Origin: Kocuria rosea
GTDB taxonomy: Bacteria > Actinomycetota > Actinomycetes > Actinomycetales > Micrococcaceae
Direction of reading: 5' to 3'
DNA length: 64,000 nt
NCBI RefSeq assembly: GCF_006094695.1
Contig: NZ_CP035103.1
Location: 2,232,001 to 2,296,000 of the forward strand
Part shown: piece after piece, positions 19,977-30,005 of the stretch
Numbering within the stretch: the first letter of the stretch is position 1
How the letters are laid out: each line of letters begins with the position of its first letter
Notes under the pieces: model-generated
What the model was told of the DNA's origin: nothing
The model's input: the letters and a program-made list of their open reading frames with translations, nothing else
Database searches by the model: none
Made by a program: the position numbers and the translations under genes

Positions 19977-22025
19977 TCAGGACAACACCTCACCGGTGGT
20001 CATGTTGACCGCCGGGGCGGTGGTGTCGTCGGAGGCCTGCAGCGCGGCGGCCACCTTCTCGGCGAGGGTCCGCCCGAAGCCGGGGACCTGCTCCAGCTCC
20101 TCGACCCGGGCCGCCCGGAGCTTCTTGACGGAGCCGAAGTGCTTGAGCAGGGCCTTCTGCTTGGCGGGGCCCACCCCGGGCAGCTCGTCGAGCACGGAGA
20201 CCGTCATGGCGGAGGAGCGCTTCTTGCGGTGGAAGGTGATGGCGAAGCGGTGGGCCTCGTCGCGGATCCGCTGGAGGAGGTAGAGGCCCTGGCTCGCGCG
20301 CGGCAGGATCACGGGGAACTCGTCGTCCGGCACCCACACCTCCTCGAGCCGCTTGGCCAGGCCGACCACGTGGACGTCGTCGATCCCGAGCTCGCGCAGC
20401 GCCCGGGCGGCGGCGGCGACCTGCGGGGGCCCGCCGTCGACCACCACCAGGCTGGGCGGATACGCGAACCGCGCCCGCTCCGGGGCCTCGGCCCCGGCGT
20501 CCACCTGCCCGGTGCGCGGCCCGGCGGCCTCCCGCTCGGCCTGCTCCTCGAGGTGGCGGCGGAAGCGCCGGGAGATGACGTCGTGCATGGACGCGGTGTC
20601 GTCCCGGGCGGCCTCGCCGGTGACCGAGAACTTCCGGTAGTCCGACTTCTTGGGCAGCCCGTCCTCGAAGACGACCATGGAGGCGACGACGTTGGTCCCC
20701 TGCACGTGCGAGATGTCGTAGCACTCGATGCGCATCAGCGGCACGGGGATGTCGAGGGCCTCCTGCAGCTCCTGCAGGGACGCGGAGCGGGTGGTGATGT
20801 CGCCGGCCCGCCGGGACTTGTGCAGCTTCAGTGCCTGCCGGGCGTTCTCCTGCACCGTCTCCATCAGGTGCGCCTTCTCCCCGCGCTGCGGCACGGCGAT
20901 CGTCACGCGCGATCCGCGCAGCCCCGAGAGCCACTCCTCGAGCCGGTCGGTGCTGTCGGCGGGCTCGGAGAGCAGCACGGTGCGCGGGATGGCGTCCTCC
21001 CGGTAGGCGAGCTCCGCGGAGGGCCGGTGCTTCGATCCGCCCGAGGACGGGGGCGCGGCGGCGTGGGCGCTCTCGGCGGCGTCCGCGGCGGTGTCGCCGT
21101 AGACCTGCTCGAGCAGCTGCTCCAGCAGGCGTCCGCCGTCGGCCTCCTCGACCTTCTCGGTGACCCAGCCGCGCTGGCCGCGGATCCGGCCGCCCCGGAC
21201 GTGGAAGACCTGGACGGCGGCCTCCAGCTCGTCCTCGGCGAGCGCGAAGAAGTCGGCGTCGGTGCTGTCGGAGAGCACCACGGCGTTGCGCTCGAAGGCC
21301 TTCTCCAGGGCGGCGATGTCGTCCCGGCGCGCGGCCGCGGTTTCGAAGTCCATGGCCGCGGCGGCCTCCTGCATCTGCCGCTGCAGCTCCTTGATGAACG
21401 GGGTCGCGTGCCCGGCCATGAACCGGCACAGGTCCTCCGCGAGGGCGTAGTGGTCCTCCTCGGAGATCCGCCCCACGCACGGGGCGGAGCACTTGTCGAT
21501 GTAGCCCAGCAGGCACGGGCGCCCGGACTGCTCGGCGCGCCGGTAGACGCCCTTCGAGCAGGTGCGCACGGGGAACACCCGCAGCAGGGCGTCGAGGGTC
21601 TCGCGGATCGCCCAGGCCTGGGAGTAGGGGCCGAAGTAGCGGTTGCCCTTCTTCTTCTCCCCCCGGACCACCTGGGCCCGCGGCACGGACTCGGCCATCG
21701 TGACGGCGAGGTAGGGGTAGGACTTGTCGTCCCGGTAGGCGATGTTGAACCGGGGCTTGAACTCCTTGATCCACGTGTACTCGAGCTGCAGGGACTCCAG
21801 CTCGCTGCCCACCACGGTCCACTCGACCCCGGCCGCGGTGGTGACCATGGCGCGGGTCTTGGGGCTCAGGGCGTGCGGGGGCGCGAAGTAGGAGCTCAGC
21901 CGGTTGCGCAGGTTCTTGGCCTTGCCCACGTAGACCACGCGCCCGTACTCGTCGCGGAAGCGGTAGACGCCCGGGGCGGTCGGGATGTCCTGGCGGGCGG
22001 GGCGGTAGCTCTCCGGATCGGCCAC
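19977..22025 (-). CDS. uvrC: Excinuclease ABC subunit C
   Basis: Makes both incisions around DNA lesions in nucleotide excision repair. It has 682 residues. In order it shows the GIY-YIG nuclease domain (APGVYRFRDEYGRVVYVGK, residues ~17-35), the Cys-rich segment, the UVR motif near 200 (MDFETAAARRDDIAALEKAF), the RNase H-like nuclease half (VVVDGGPPQ) and tandem helix-hairpin-helix motifs at the end (LPGVGPAKQKAL, VPGFGRTLAEKVA). The GTG at 22025 follows GAGGGGA. It is 12 bases after the HAD gene, in one unit with uvrA. Confidence 0.97.
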   Translation of the reverse strand: MADPESYRPARQDIPTAPGVYRFRDEYGRVVYVGKAKNLRNRLSSYFAPPHALSPKTRAMVTTAAGVEWTVVGSELESLQLEYTWIKEFKPRFNIAYRDDKSYPYLAVTMAESVPRAQVVRGEKKKGNRYFGPYSQAWAIRETLDALLRVFPVRTCSKGVYRRAEQSGRPCLLGYIDKCSAPCVGRISEEDHYALAEDLCRFMAGHATPFIKELQRQMQEAAAAMDFETAAARRDDIAALEKAFERNAVVLSDSTDADFFALAEDELEAAVQVFHVRGGRIRGQRGWVTEKVEEADGGRLLEQLLEQVYGDTAADAAESAHAAAPPSSGGSKHRPSAELAYREDAIPRTVLLSEPADSTDRLEEWLSGLRGSRVTIAVPQRGEKAHLMETVQENARQALKLHKSRRAGDITTRSASLQELQEALDIPVPLMRIECYDISHVQGTNVVASMVVFEDGLPKKSDYRKFSVTGEAARDDTASMHDVISRRFRRHLEEQAEREAAGPRTGQVDAGAEAPERARFAYPPSLVVVDGGPPQVAAAARALRELGIDDVHVVGLAKRLEEVWVPDDEFPVILPRASQGLYLLQRIRDEAHRFAITFHRKKRSSAMTVSVLDELPGVGPAKQKALLKHFGSVKKLRAARVEELEQVPGFGRTLAEKVAAALQASDDTTAPAVNMTTGEVLS

Positions 22026-22037
22026 GGTCCGGTCCCC

Positions 22038-22733
22038 TCAGCTGCCGGTCGGGGCCGGGGCGGTGTACCGGGCCAGGAGCTCCCCGAGCTCGGCGGCGTC
22101 CCGGGCCACGGCGGCGAAGCCGGTCCCCAGCTCGTCCTCGTCGGCGAAGCCCCAGGCGACGCCCAGGCAGTCGATCCCGTGGGCGAGCGCGCCCTCGGCG
22201 TCGTAGCGGCGGTCCCCGATCATCACCGTGCGCGCGGGGTCCGGGGCGGTCACACCGAGCCGGCGCAGGGCCTCGGCGATGATCGCGGGCTTGTCGTGGG
22301 CCAGTCCGTCGCGCGGGGCGGCCGCGGCGTCGTCGGCGGCCCCCGAGACGGTCTCGAACCACCGGGAGAGCCCGAACCGCTCGACGGCGAGCACGGCGGT
22401 GGGCTCGGGCTTCTGGGTGGCCACGGCCATCCGCACGCCGGCCCCGTGCAGGCGCTCCAGGAGCTCCTCCACCCCCGGGTAGATCCGCGTCTGCGCGAGC
22501 CCCTCGGTGCGGTAGCGGGCCCGGTAGGTGGCGACCACCGCCGGGATGTCCTCCTCCGGGACGTCGGTGAAGGTCCGCAGGGAGAAGCCCACCGGCGGGC
22601 CCACGAACCGGCGCAGGTCCTCGGGCACGGCGTGGCCGTGCTCGGCCAGGGCCCGCGCGATGCCGCCGGTGATCGCCCCGGCAGGGTCCAGGAGGGTGCC
22701 GTCGAGGTCCCAGAGCACCACGGGGGCGGTCAT
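22038..22733 (-). CDS. HAD-family phosphatase (phosphoglycolate phosphatase-like)
   Basis: A 231-residue haloacid-dehalogenase-fold hydrolase. Motif I is [11 protein letters not shown] (nucleophile Asp 9, acid/base Asp 11), motif II is a Thr in [10 protein letters not shown], and motif IV is [12 protein letters not shown]. The cap domain is of the helical Gph/PGM type. It could clear phosphoglycolate, made during repair of oxidised DNA ends, which would fit its place between uvrA and uvrC. The true substrate cannot be read. The ATG at 22733 overlaps the uvrA stop by four bases. Confidence 0.88.
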   Translation of the reverse strand: MTAPVVLWDLDGTLLDPAGAITGGIARALAEHGHAVPEDLRRFVGPPVGFSLRTFTDVPEEDIPAVVATYRARYRTEGLAQTRIYPGVEELLERLHGAGVRMAVATQKPEPTAVLAVERFGLSRWFETVSGAADDAAAAPRDGLAHDKPAIIAEALRRLGVTAPDPARTVMIGDRRYDAEGALAHGIDCLGVAWGFADEDELGTGFAAVARDAAELGELLARYTAPAPTGS

Positions 22734-25726
22734 CGGGCGGCCCCCGCCGGGACGGGGCGCTCGGCGAGCACCTCCGCCAGGAACCGGCCGGTGTGGCTGT
22801 TCGTGTTCCGGGCCACCTGCTCGGGGGTGCCCTCGGCCACGACCTGCCCGCCGCCGGAGCCGCCGTCCGGGCCGAGGTCCACGATCCAGTCGGCGGACTT
22901 GATGACGTCCAGGTTGTGCTCGATGGTCATCACCGTGTTGCCCTTGTCCACGAGCCCCTGCAGCACGAGCAGCAGCTTGCGGATGTCCTCGAAGTGCAGG
23001 CCGGTGGTGGGCTCGTCCAGCACGTAGATGGAGCGGCCGTTGGAGCGCTTCTGCAGCTCCGCGCCGAGCTTCACGCGCTGGGCCTCACCGCCGGACAGGG
23101 TCGTGGCGGGCTGGCCCAGGCGGACGTAGCCGAGGCCGACGTCCACGAGGGTGTTGAGGTGCCGGGCGATCGGGCCGAACGCCTTGAAGAACTCGGCGGC
23201 CTCCTCGATGGGCATCTCCAGGACCTCGGCGATGGTCTTGCCCTTGTAGTGCACCTCGAGGGTCTCCCGGTTGTACCGGGCGCCCTTGCACACCTCGCAC
23301 GGGACGTAGACGTCCGGCAGGAAGTTCATCTCGATCTTGATCGTGCCGTCGCCCGAGCACGCCTCGCAGCGCCCGCCCTTGACGTTGAAGGAGAACCGGC
23401 CGGCCTGGTAGCCGCGCACCTTCGCCTCCGGGGTCTCGGCGAAGAGCTTGCGGATGTGGTCGAACACGCCCGTGTACGTGGCGGGGTTGGAGCGTGGGGT
23501 CCGCCCGATCGGGCTCTGGTCCACGTGCACCACCTTGTCGAGCTGGTCCACGCCGTCGATCCGCTTGTGCCGGCCGGGGACCTGCTTGGCCCCGTTGAGC
23601 TTGTTGGCCAGCGCCGTGTAGAGGATGTCGTTGACCAGCGTGGACTTCCCGGACCCGGACACCCCGGTCACCGCGGTCAGCACCCCGAGCGGGAAGGCGA
23701 CGTCGATGCCGCGCAGGTTGTTCTCCCGCGCGCCCACCACCTTGAGCATCCGCTTGCGGTCGATCGCCCGGCGCTGCGCCGGCACCCGGATGGCCCGGCG
23801 GCCGGAGAGGTAGTCGGCCGTGATGGACTCCTCGTTGGCGAGGAGCTCCGCGTAGGTCCCGGAGTGCACCACGCGCCCGCCGCGCTCGCCGGCGCCGGGG
23901 CCGACGTCCACGATCCAGTCGGCCTCGCGGATGGTGTCCTCGTCGTGCTCGACGACGATCAGGGTGTTGCCCATGTCCCGCAGCTTGGTGAGGGTCCCGA
24001 TGAGCCGGCGGTTGTCCCGCTGGTGCAGGCCGATCGAGGGCTCGTCCAGGACGTAGAGCACGCCCACGAGCCCGGCCCCGATCTGGGTGGCCAGGCGGAT
24101 GCGCTGGGCCTCGCCGCCGGACAGCGTCGCGGCGGCGCGCTCCAGGTTGAGGTAGTCCAGGCCCACGTCCACGAGGAACGTCAGGCGCGCCTGGATCTCC
24201 TTGAGCACCTGCTCGCCGATCTTCGTCTCGCGGGTGCTGAGCTCCAGGTCCCGGAAGAACGCGTGGGCGTCCCGCATGGGCATGCGGGTGGTCTCGGCGA
24301 TGTTCTTCCCGCCCACGGTCACGGCGAGCATGGTCGGGTTCAGCCGGGCGCCGTCGCAGGCCGGGCACGCCACCTGGCGCATGTACTGCTCGTAGCGGTC
24401 CTTGGCGTTGTCCGACTCCGTCTCCGCGTGCTTGCGCTTAATGTAGCCGATCACGCCCTCGAAGCCCTGGGTATAGCGGCGCTCCCGGCCGAACCGGTTC
24501 CGGTAGGCCACGGTGACCTGGTAGTCCTTGCCCTCGAGGATCGCCTTGCGCGCCTTGGCGGGCAGCTTGCCCCACGGGGTGACCAGGTCGAAGCCGAGCT
24601 CCTGGCCCAGCCCGGCGAGCAGCCGGTTCCAGTACTCGCTCGTGGCCTTGCCGAGCGACCACGGGGCGATCGCGCCCTCCACGAGGGAGAGGTCCGGGTT
24701 GGGGACCACGAGCTCCTCGTCGACCTCGAGCCGCGAGCCGATGCCGTCGCACTCCGGGCACGCGCCGAACGGGGCGTTGAAGGAGAAGGAGCGGGGCTCG
24801 ATCTCGTCGGCCTGCAGGGGGTGCTCGTTGGGGCAGGCGAGGTTCTCGGAGAACGGGCGGCGCAGCTCCAGCGGGTGGGCGATCTCCTCGTCCGAGCGGG
24901 GCACGAGCTCGACGACGACGCGACCCTCGGCGAGGCCCAGCGCCGTCTCGACGGAGTCGGTCAGGCGCTGGCGGATGCCCTCCTTGACCACGAGCCGGTC
25001 CACGACCACCTCGATCGTGTGCTTGTACTGCTTCTTGAGCTTGGGCGGGTCCGAGAGCTGGACCGTCTCGCCGTCCACGGTGGCGCGGGAGAAGCCCTTC
25101 GCGGAGAGCTCCTGGAAGAGGTCCACGAACTCGCCCTTGCGCTCGCGCACCACGGGCGCGAGCACCTGGAAGCGGGTCGTCTCCGGCATCTCGAGGAGCT
25201 GGTCCACGATCTGCTGCGGGGTCTGCTTCTTGATCGCCTCGCCGCACTCGGGGCAGTGCGGGTGGCCGACACGCGCCCACAGCAGGCGCATGTAGTCGTA
25301 GATCTCGGTGATCGTGCCCACGGTGGAGCGCGGGTTGCGGGAGGTGGACTTCTGGTCGATGGACACCGCCGGGGACAGGCCCTCGATGAAGTCGACGTCC
25401 GGCTTGTCCACCCGGCCCAGGAACATCCGGGCGTAGGAGGACAGGGACTCGACGTAGCGGCGCTGGCCCTCGGCGAAGATCGTGTCGAAGGCCAGCGACG
25501 ACTTCCCGGAGCCGGAGAGCCCCGTGAACACGACCATGGCGTCCCGCGGCACGGTCAGCGAGACGTTGTCGAGGTTGTGCTCGCGCGCGCCCTGCACCAC
25601 GATCTCGGTGAGGTCGGACCGGCGGGCGCTCCGGGCGCCGGTGGCGGTCACCGGCCCGTCGAGGGCTTCGGAGGAATCGGTCGACGGGTTCAGGACCAGG
25701 GTGGACGTGGGGATCGGCTCAGACAC
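22730..25726 (-). CDS. uvrA: Excinuclease ABC subunit A
   Basis: DNA-damage sensor ATPase that loads UvrB. It has 998 residues and two ABC modules: Walker [10 protein letters not shown] (69-77) and GVSGSGKST, with two signature LSGGEAQR motifs. The zinc-binding pairs CPEC, CPNE and CEAC/CEVC are in place. The N terminus is ~40 residues longer than classical UvrA. The start is uncertain: GTG 25726 is used, with GGAGGG only one base away; GTG 25735 and ATG 25756 are in frame. A TACTAG box sits just upstream, and no SOS box was found. Confidence 0.96.
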   Translation of the reverse strand: MSEPIPTSTLVLNPSTDSSEALDGPVTATGARSARRSDLTEIVVQGAREHNLDNVSLTVPRDAMVVFTGLSGSGKSSLAFDTIFAEGQRRYVESLSSYARMFLGRVDKPDVDFIEGLSPAVSIDQKSTSRNPRSTVGTITEIYDYMRLLWARVGHPHCPECGEAIKKQTPQQIVDQLLEMPETTRFQVLAPVVRERKGEFVDLFQELSAKGFSRATVDGETVQLSDPPKLKKQYKHTIEVVVDRLVVKEGIRQRLTDSVETALGLAEGRVVVELVPRSDEEIAHPLELRRPFSENLACPNEHPLQADEIEPRSFSFNAPFGACPECDGIGSRLEVDEELVVPNPDLSLVEGAIAPWSLGKATSEYWNRLLAGLGQELGFDLVTPWGKLPAKARKAILEGKDYQVTVAYRNRFGRERRYTQGFEGVIGYIKRKHAETESDNAKDRYEQYMRQVACPACDGARLNPTMLAVTVGGKNIAETTRMPMRDAHAFFRDLELSTRETKIGEQVLKEIQARLTFLVDVGLDYLNLERAAATLSGGEAQRIRLATQIGAGLVGVLYVLDEPSIGLHQRDNRRLIGTLTKLRDMGNTLIVVEHDEDTIREADWIVDVGPGAGERGGRVVHSGTYAELLANEESITADYLSGRRAIRVPAQRRAIDRKRMLKVVGARENNLRGIDVAFPLGVLTAVTGVSGSGKSTLVNDILYTALANKLNGAKQVPGRHKRIDGVDQLDKVVHVDQSPIGRTPRSNPATYTGVFDHIRKLFAETPEAKVRGYQAGRFSFNVKGGRCEACSGDGTIKIEMNFLPDVYVPCEVCKGARYNRETLEVHYKGKTIAEVLEMPIEEAAEFFKAFGPIARHLNTLVDVGLGYVRLGQPATTLSGGEAQRVKLGAELQKRSNGRSIYVLDEPTTGLHFEDIRKLLLVLQGLVDKGNTVMTIEHNLDVIKSADWIVDLGPDGGSGGGQVVAEGTPEQVARNTNSHTGRFLAEVLAERPVPAGAAR

Positions 25727-25779
25727 GCCCTCCACTCTAGTACCGGGCCCGGACATCGGGGCCGGGTCCGTGGGCGGGT

Positions 25780-27516
25780 TCACACCCGGTCCACGGGGCC
25801 GGTGGAGGTGTCCTCGCGGACCCGGTCCCGGGCCGCTCCGCCGGCGGCGCCGTCCGCGCCCGGACCGGTCTCCTCGGCGTGCGCACCGGCCGCGGACTCC
25901 TGCTGCCGGCGGCGGACCTCGCGGGCGTCGAGGGTGCGGGTGACGACCTTCAGCCGGCCCGTGGCGGGGTCCACCTCCACGATGTCCACGGTGCGCCGCA
26001 GCGGCACCTCCTTGATGAGGAGCACCGCGAGCAGGGTCACGAGGGACGCGACGGCGGCGACCAGGAAGACGAGACCGGTGCCCGTGCCGTAGGCCTCGCG
26101 CACCACGCCCTCGACGGAGGCGGGCAGCGACTCCAGGTCCATCGTGGAGCTGTCCACCGCGGCGGGGTCCCCGCCGCGGGCGCGGGTGCTCTCTGCGAGC
26201 TGCCGGGCCAGGTGGGAGCTCATGAGGGCGCCGAACACGGCGACCGCCACGGCGCCGCCCATGGTGCGGAAGAAGGCCACCGAGGAGGACGCCGCGCCCA
26301 TGTCCTTGAGCCCCACGGTGTTCTGCACCGCCAGGACCAGGTTCTGGTTCAGCGCGCCGATGCCCAGGCCCACGAGGAAGATGAAGACGCTCACGGCCCA
26401 CAGCGCGGTGTCGTGCGTGAGCGTGGCGGCGAGGAACAGGCCCGTGGACATCAGCACGGCGGCGACCACCAGGATGATCTTCCACCGCCCGTAGCGGGTG
26501 ATCAGCTGCCCGGCGACCGTGGCGCCCACGAGGGAGCCGAAGACCTGCGGGAGCATGAGCATCCCGGCCATGGTGGGGCTGAAGCCCTGACCCAGCTGGA
26601 AGTACTGGCCGAGGTAGGTGGTCGAGGCGAACATGGCCGCGCCGGTGGCGATGGCCGCGAGGATGGCCAGCGCGGTGGTGCGCTCGGTGACCACCCGGAT
26701 GGGCAGCACCGGCTCGGCGGCGCGCTGCTCCACGAGCACGAACAGCACGGAGCCCACGAGCGCGGTGGCCACGAGGGCCGCGGAGGTCGCCGAGACCCAC
26801 TCGAACATGCCCGGCTGCCCGGCCAGGGACACCCACAGCAGCAGCGCGGAGGCCGAGACGATCAGCAGCGCGATGCCGAGCCAGTCGATGCTCACCTTGC
26901 GGGGCGCCTGCGGCGGGATGTGCAGGGTGCGGTGGACGAGCACGGCCGCCAGGACCGCCAGCGGGGCGGGGATGAGGAACACCCAGCGCCAGCCGAAGAG
27001 GTCCACGATGAGCCCGCCGAGCAGCGGGCCGGCGGAGGTGGCCACGGCCATGACGGCGCCCATGTAGCCGGCGTAGCGGCCGCGCTCCCGGGGCGGGATG
27101 ATCGTGCCCATGATGGTCATGGCCAGGGCCATGATCCCGCCCATGGCCACGCCCTGGACCACGCGGGCCAGGATGAGGAACTCGATGGTCGGGGCCAGCC
27201 CGGCCATGGCCGAGCCGAGCACGAAGATCACGATGGACAGCTGCAGCAGCTTCTTCTTGTCGAAGAGATCGGCGAGCTTGCCCCAGACGGGCGTGGTCGC
27301 GGCGTTGGCGAGCAGGGTGCCGGTGACCGTCCAGGACAGCGAGGTCTGGTCCCCGCCGAGGTCGGCCATGATCACGGGCAGGGCCGTGCCGATGATCGTG
27401 AGGGTGACCATCGCCATGAAGAAGACCGAGAGGATCCCCGTGAGCGCCCGCATGACCTCCTGGTGGGAGGCGCCGGTCCCCCCGCCCGGTGCGGTGGTCG
27501 GTTGCTGTGACGTCAT
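25780..27516 (-). CDS. DHA2-family drug:H+ antiporter (MFS, 14 TM)
   Basis: Major-facilitator efflux pump of 578 residues with about 14 hydrophobic helices, the EmrB/QacA subclass. Motif A is seen as [11 protein letters not shown], and motif C-like Gly/Pro-rich helix 5 as [14 protein letters not shown]. The C-terminal ~75 residues are charged and cytoplasmic. The ATG at 27516 overlaps the marR stop by four bases (ATGA), so pump and regulator are made together. It is likely induced by a small toxic compound relieving MarR repression. Confidence 0.93.
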   Translation of the reverse strand: MTSQQPTTAPGGGTGASHQEVMRALTGILSVFFMAMVTLTIIGTALPVIMADLGGDQTSLSWTVTGTLLANAATTPVWGKLADLFDKKKLLQLSIVIFVLGSAMAGLAPTIEFLILARVVQGVAMGGIMALAMTIMGTIIPPRERGRYAGYMGAVMAVATSAGPLLGGLIVDLFGWRWVFLIPAPLAVLAAVLVHRTLHIPPQAPRKVSIDWLGIALLIVSASALLLWVSLAGQPGMFEWVSATSAALVATALVGSVLFVLVEQRAAEPVLPIRVVTERTTALAILAAIATGAAMFASTTYLGQYFQLGQGFSPTMAGMLMLPQVFGSLVGATVAGQLITRYGRWKIILVVAAVLMSTGLFLAATLTHDTALWAVSVFIFLVGLGIGALNQNLVLAVQNTVGLKDMGAASSSVAFFRTMGGAVAVAVFGALMSSHLARQLAESTRARGGDPAAVDSSTMDLESLPASVEGVVREAYGTGTGLVFLVAAVASLVTLLAVLLIKEVPLRRTVDIVEVDPATGRLKVVTRTLDAREVRRRQQESAAGAHAEETGPGADGAAGGAARDRVREDTSTGPVDRV

Positions 27517-28049
27517 GGTGCGGTCTGCTCCTCGTGCTCTCGGTCTGCGTGCTCTCGGTCTGCGTGGTCCCGGGCCGGCTGGTCCCGGCAGGACGTGGTG
27601 CGCTCCACGCCGAGGGAGTCCAGGAAGACGGTGGTGATCTCGTTGATGGCCCCGCGGCTGGTGCGGGCCTGCTCCTCGTCCCAGCCCTCGAGCCGCGCGG
27701 CGAGGCGCTGGGCGTCCTGCTCCAGCACGGCCCGGACCTGCTCCCGGCCCCGTTCGGTGATGGCGACCAGCGCGGCGCGCCCGTCGTCGGGGTCGGGGGT
27801 GCGCTCCACGTGGCCCTCCTCCTCGAGGACGGCCAGCTGGCGGCTCAGCCCGGAGGGCCCGAGACCTGTCTCGGCGGCCATCACGGTGGCCCGGCGGGGC
27901 CCGTTGCCGTCGAGGTAGTAGAGCAGGGCGATCGCCGTGGGGTTGAGCCGGCGCGGGCCGGCGTCGGTCTTGGTGACGCGCTTCATGACGCGCTGCAGCT
28001 CGAGCAGGTCGCGCACCAGCTCCACGGCGGTGTCGTGGGAGACGGGCAA
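27513..28049 (-). CDS. MarR-family transcriptional regulator
   Basis: A 178-residue winged-helix repressor. The HTH is [21 protein letters not shown] and the wing is [21 protein letters not shown]. The TTG at 28049 is chosen because GGAGGAG lies six bases upstream; the upstream in-frame codons at 28050-28193 lie in the leader, and a GTG at 28193 would precede the predicted transcript start. The C terminus repeats [12 protein letters not shown], encoded by two copies of a 15-base unit (27534-27563). It controls itself and the downstream pump, as judged from the operator-like palindrome over its promoter. Confidence 0.92.
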   Translation of the reverse strand: MPVSHDTAVELVRDLLELQRVMKRVTKTDAGPRRLNPTAIALLYYLDGNGPRRATVMAAETGLGPSGLSRQLAVLEEEGHVERTPDPDDGRAALVAITERGREQVRAVLEQDAQRLAARLEGWDEEQARTSRGAINEITTVFLDSLGVERTTSCRDQPARDHADREHADREHEEQTAP

Positions 28050-28183
28050 CGGAGGCTCCTCCGGGATCGGGGATGTTCGGGGCGACAACGACGAAGGGGC
28101 ACCCGGTCCGCACGCCCCGCTTCTCGCGGGGTCCCGCGTCGACGACGACGCGGGCGTGGTGCCACCCGATGCCCTGATGTTTT

Positions 28184-28225
28184 GTTGCCTCACGCAACTT
28201 TATCCGGACGGTGTGGGGAAGCCAA
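28184..28225 (-). promoter_or_regulatory. marR-DHA2 promoter with overlapping MarR operator
   Basis: On the minus strand, TTGGCT (28220-28225), 17 bases, then TAAAGT (28197-28202). The palindrome GTTGC-N5-GCAAC (28184-28198) covers the region from the -10 to the expected start site. It stands in a rare AT-rich patch. TTGC...GCAA dyads of this size are typical MarR-family sites. The ~140-base leader to the TTG start holds nothing else obvious. Confidence 0.7.
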
Positions 28226-28278
28226 CCCCGGCGCCCGTGCCGTCGGACACACCGCCCGGCGCCCCGGCGCGCTCGCGA

Positions 28279-28308
28279 TTGGCCAGTGTCAGGAGTCGGG
28301 AGTACCTT
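28279..28308 (+). promoter_or_regulatory. Promoter of the MBL hydrolase gene, leaderless layout
   Basis: TTGGCC (28279-28284), 18 bases, TACCTT (28303-28308), then seven bases to the ATG at 28316. No ribosome site lies at usual spacing, so a leaderless message is likely. Confidence 0.5.
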
Positions 28309-28315
28309 CGTCCTC

Positions 28316-28975
28316 ATGATCGCAACGAAGACGGAGGTCACCGACCTCTCCGAGGTCACGATTCGCCGGATCTCCGTGAGCGAGATGGACAACAACGTCT
28401 ACCTCCTCACGTCCAAGGACGAGGGCACGCAGGTCCTCATCGACGCGGCCGACGACGCCCGGGCCATCGCCGGTCTCGTGGGCGCCGGCAACGGCGACTG
28501 CTCGCAGGCCTACGGCAATCTCCAGCTCATCATCACCACCCACTCGCACTGGGACCACGTCCGCGCCCTGGAGGAGGTCCGCTCCCGCTCCGAGGCCATG
28601 ACGGCGTGCGGCGCCGACGACGAGTCCGACATCGCCGTGCCCATGGACCTGACCTTCGAGGACGGGGACACGGCGGAGTTCGACGGCTTCGACCTGGAGG
28701 TCATCGGCCTGCGCGGGCACACCCCCGGCTCGATCGCCCTGGTCTACCGCGACCCGCAGGGACCGGCGCACATCTTCTCCGGCGACTCCCTCTTCCCCGG
28801 CGGTGTGGGCAGGACGAACAGCCCCGAGGACTTCCGGCAGCTGATGGACGACGTCACCGAGCGCGTCTTCGAGCGCTTCGACGACGACACCGTGGTCCAC
28901 CCCGGCCACGGGAAGCCGACCACGCTGGGGGCGGAGCGCCCGCACCTCGAGGAGTGGCGGGCCCGCGGGTGGTAG
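28316..28975 (+). CDS. MBL-fold metallo-hydrolase (glyoxalase II-like)
   Basis: A 219-residue metallo-beta-lactamase-fold hydrolase. The dinuclear metal motif THSHWDH is present, followed by GLRGHTPGS, FSGDSLFPGG and the final VHPGHG, the complete ligand set. Size and motifs fit the glyoxalase II / thioester-hydrolase group; the physiological substrate (mycothiol conjugates, for example) is inference. It is divergent from marR. The BASS transporter gene starts inside its last codons, so the two are coupled. Confidence 0.88.
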   Translation: MIATKTEVTDLSEVTIRRISVSEMDNNVYLLTSKDEGTQVLIDAADDARAIAGLVGAGNGDCSQAYGNLQLIITTHSHWDHVRALEEVRSRSEAMTACGADDESDIAVPMDLTFEDGDTAEFDGFDLEVIGLRGHTPGSIALVYRDPQGPAHIFSGDSLFPGGVGRTNSPEDFRQLMDDVTERVFERFDDDTVVHPGHGKPTTLGAERPHLEEWRARGW

Positions 28976-29952
28976 GTCCCGGGCCCGCGGCGGCCGTCAC
29001 CGCCGCGCCCGACCGCGGCGCCTACACCGCCGTCCTGCTGTTCCCCGTGCTCGTCCTCGCGGGCGGGCTCGTGGGCTTCCTCGCCCCCGGCGCCGTGAGC
29101 GGGCTGTCCGGGTGGATCAACCCGTTGCTGGGCGTGGTCATGTTCGGCATGGGCCTGACCCTGCGGCCCGTGGACTTCGCGCTCGTGGCGAAGCGGCCGC
29201 TGCCGGTGCTGCTCGGCGTCGCGGCCCAGTACGTGATCATGCCCCTCGTGGCACTGCTCGTGGTGTTCCTGCTGCGGCTGCCGCCGGAGCTCGCCGCGGG
29301 CGTGATCCTGGTGGGCTGCGCGCCCGGCGGGACGGCCTCCAACGTGGTCGCCTACCTCGCCCGCGGCGACGTGGCCCTGTCCGTCGCCATGACCTCGATC
29401 TCCACGCTGCTTGCACCGCTGCTGACCCCGCTGCTCACCCTGTGGCTGGCCGGGCAGTACCTGCCGGTGGACGGCGGGGCAATGGCCTGGTCGATCACCA
29501 AGATCGTCCTCCTGCCCGTCGTCGCGGGCCTCGCCGTGCGACTGCTCGCGCCCCGCGTGGTCGAGCGCGCCCTGCCCGCCCTGCCGTGGGTGTCGGTGGC
29601 GGCCATCGCCGTGATCGTGGCCATCGTCGTCTCGGGCAGCGCCGACCGGATCGTGGAGGCGGGCCTGCTCGTGCTCGCGGCCGTGGCCCTGCACAACGTC
29701 CTGGGCCTGATCCTCGGCCACCTCGTGGGGGCGGTGACGCGGCAGCCGATCGCCGTGCGCCGCACCACCGCCGTGGAGGTGGGCATGCAGAACTCCGGGC
29801 TGGCCGCCGGGCTCGCCGCCCAGTACATGAACCCCCTCGCGGCCCTGCCCGCCGCGGTGTTCTCGGTCTGGCACAACCTCTCGGGCGCCCTGTTCGCGCT
29901 GCTCTGCCGCCGTGCCGACGCGCGGGCGGCGCGCCGGCTCCCAGGAGCCTGA
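28954..29952 (+). CDS. Bile acid:sodium symporter (BASS) family transporter
   Basis: A secondary transporter of ~332 residues with about nine to ten hydrophobic helices. The family signature VGCAPGGTASNVVAYLARGD and the second-repeat VEVGMQNSGLAAGLA are clear. These carry organic anions such as keto acids with Na+; the substrate is not readable. The start is doubtful: GTG 28954, inside the end of the hydrolase gene, or GTG 28969. The 22-base overlap implies translation coupled to the hydrolase. Confidence 0.88.
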   Translation: MAGPRVVGPGPAAAVTAAPDRGAYTAVLLFPVLVLAGGLVGFLAPGAVSGLSGWINPLLGVVMFGMGLTLRPVDFALVAKRPLPVLLGVAAQYVIMPLVALLVVFLLRLPPELAAGVILVGCAPGGTASNVVAYLARGDVALSVAMTSISTLLAPLLTPLLTLWLAGQYLPVDGGAMAWSITKIVLLPVVAGLAVRLLAPRVVERALPALPWVSVAAIAVIVAIVVSGSADRIVEAGLLVLAAVALHNVLGLILGHLVGAVTRQPIAVRRTTAVEVGMQNSGLAAGLAAQYMNPLAALPAAVFSVWHNLSGALFALLCRRADARAARRLPGA

Positions 29953-29992
29953 GAATCCCCCCGACCCGCTGTGCGCGGGACCGGGCCTCGGC

Positions 29993-29998
29993 TACGGT
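29993..29998 (+). promoter_or_regulatory. -10 box TACGGT of the glycosyltransferase-patatin unit
   Basis: TACGGT followed by seven bases and the ATG at 30006. This is the same leaderless spacing seen at several other genes here. The -35 is weak. Confidence 0.4.
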
Positions 29999-30005
29999 GA
30001 GGCCC

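Noticed and set aside
27534..27563. Two 15-bp tandem units at the end of marR
   Set aside because: Only two copies, encoding DREHA twice at the C terminus. It is noted in the gene entry but too small to call a repeat locus.
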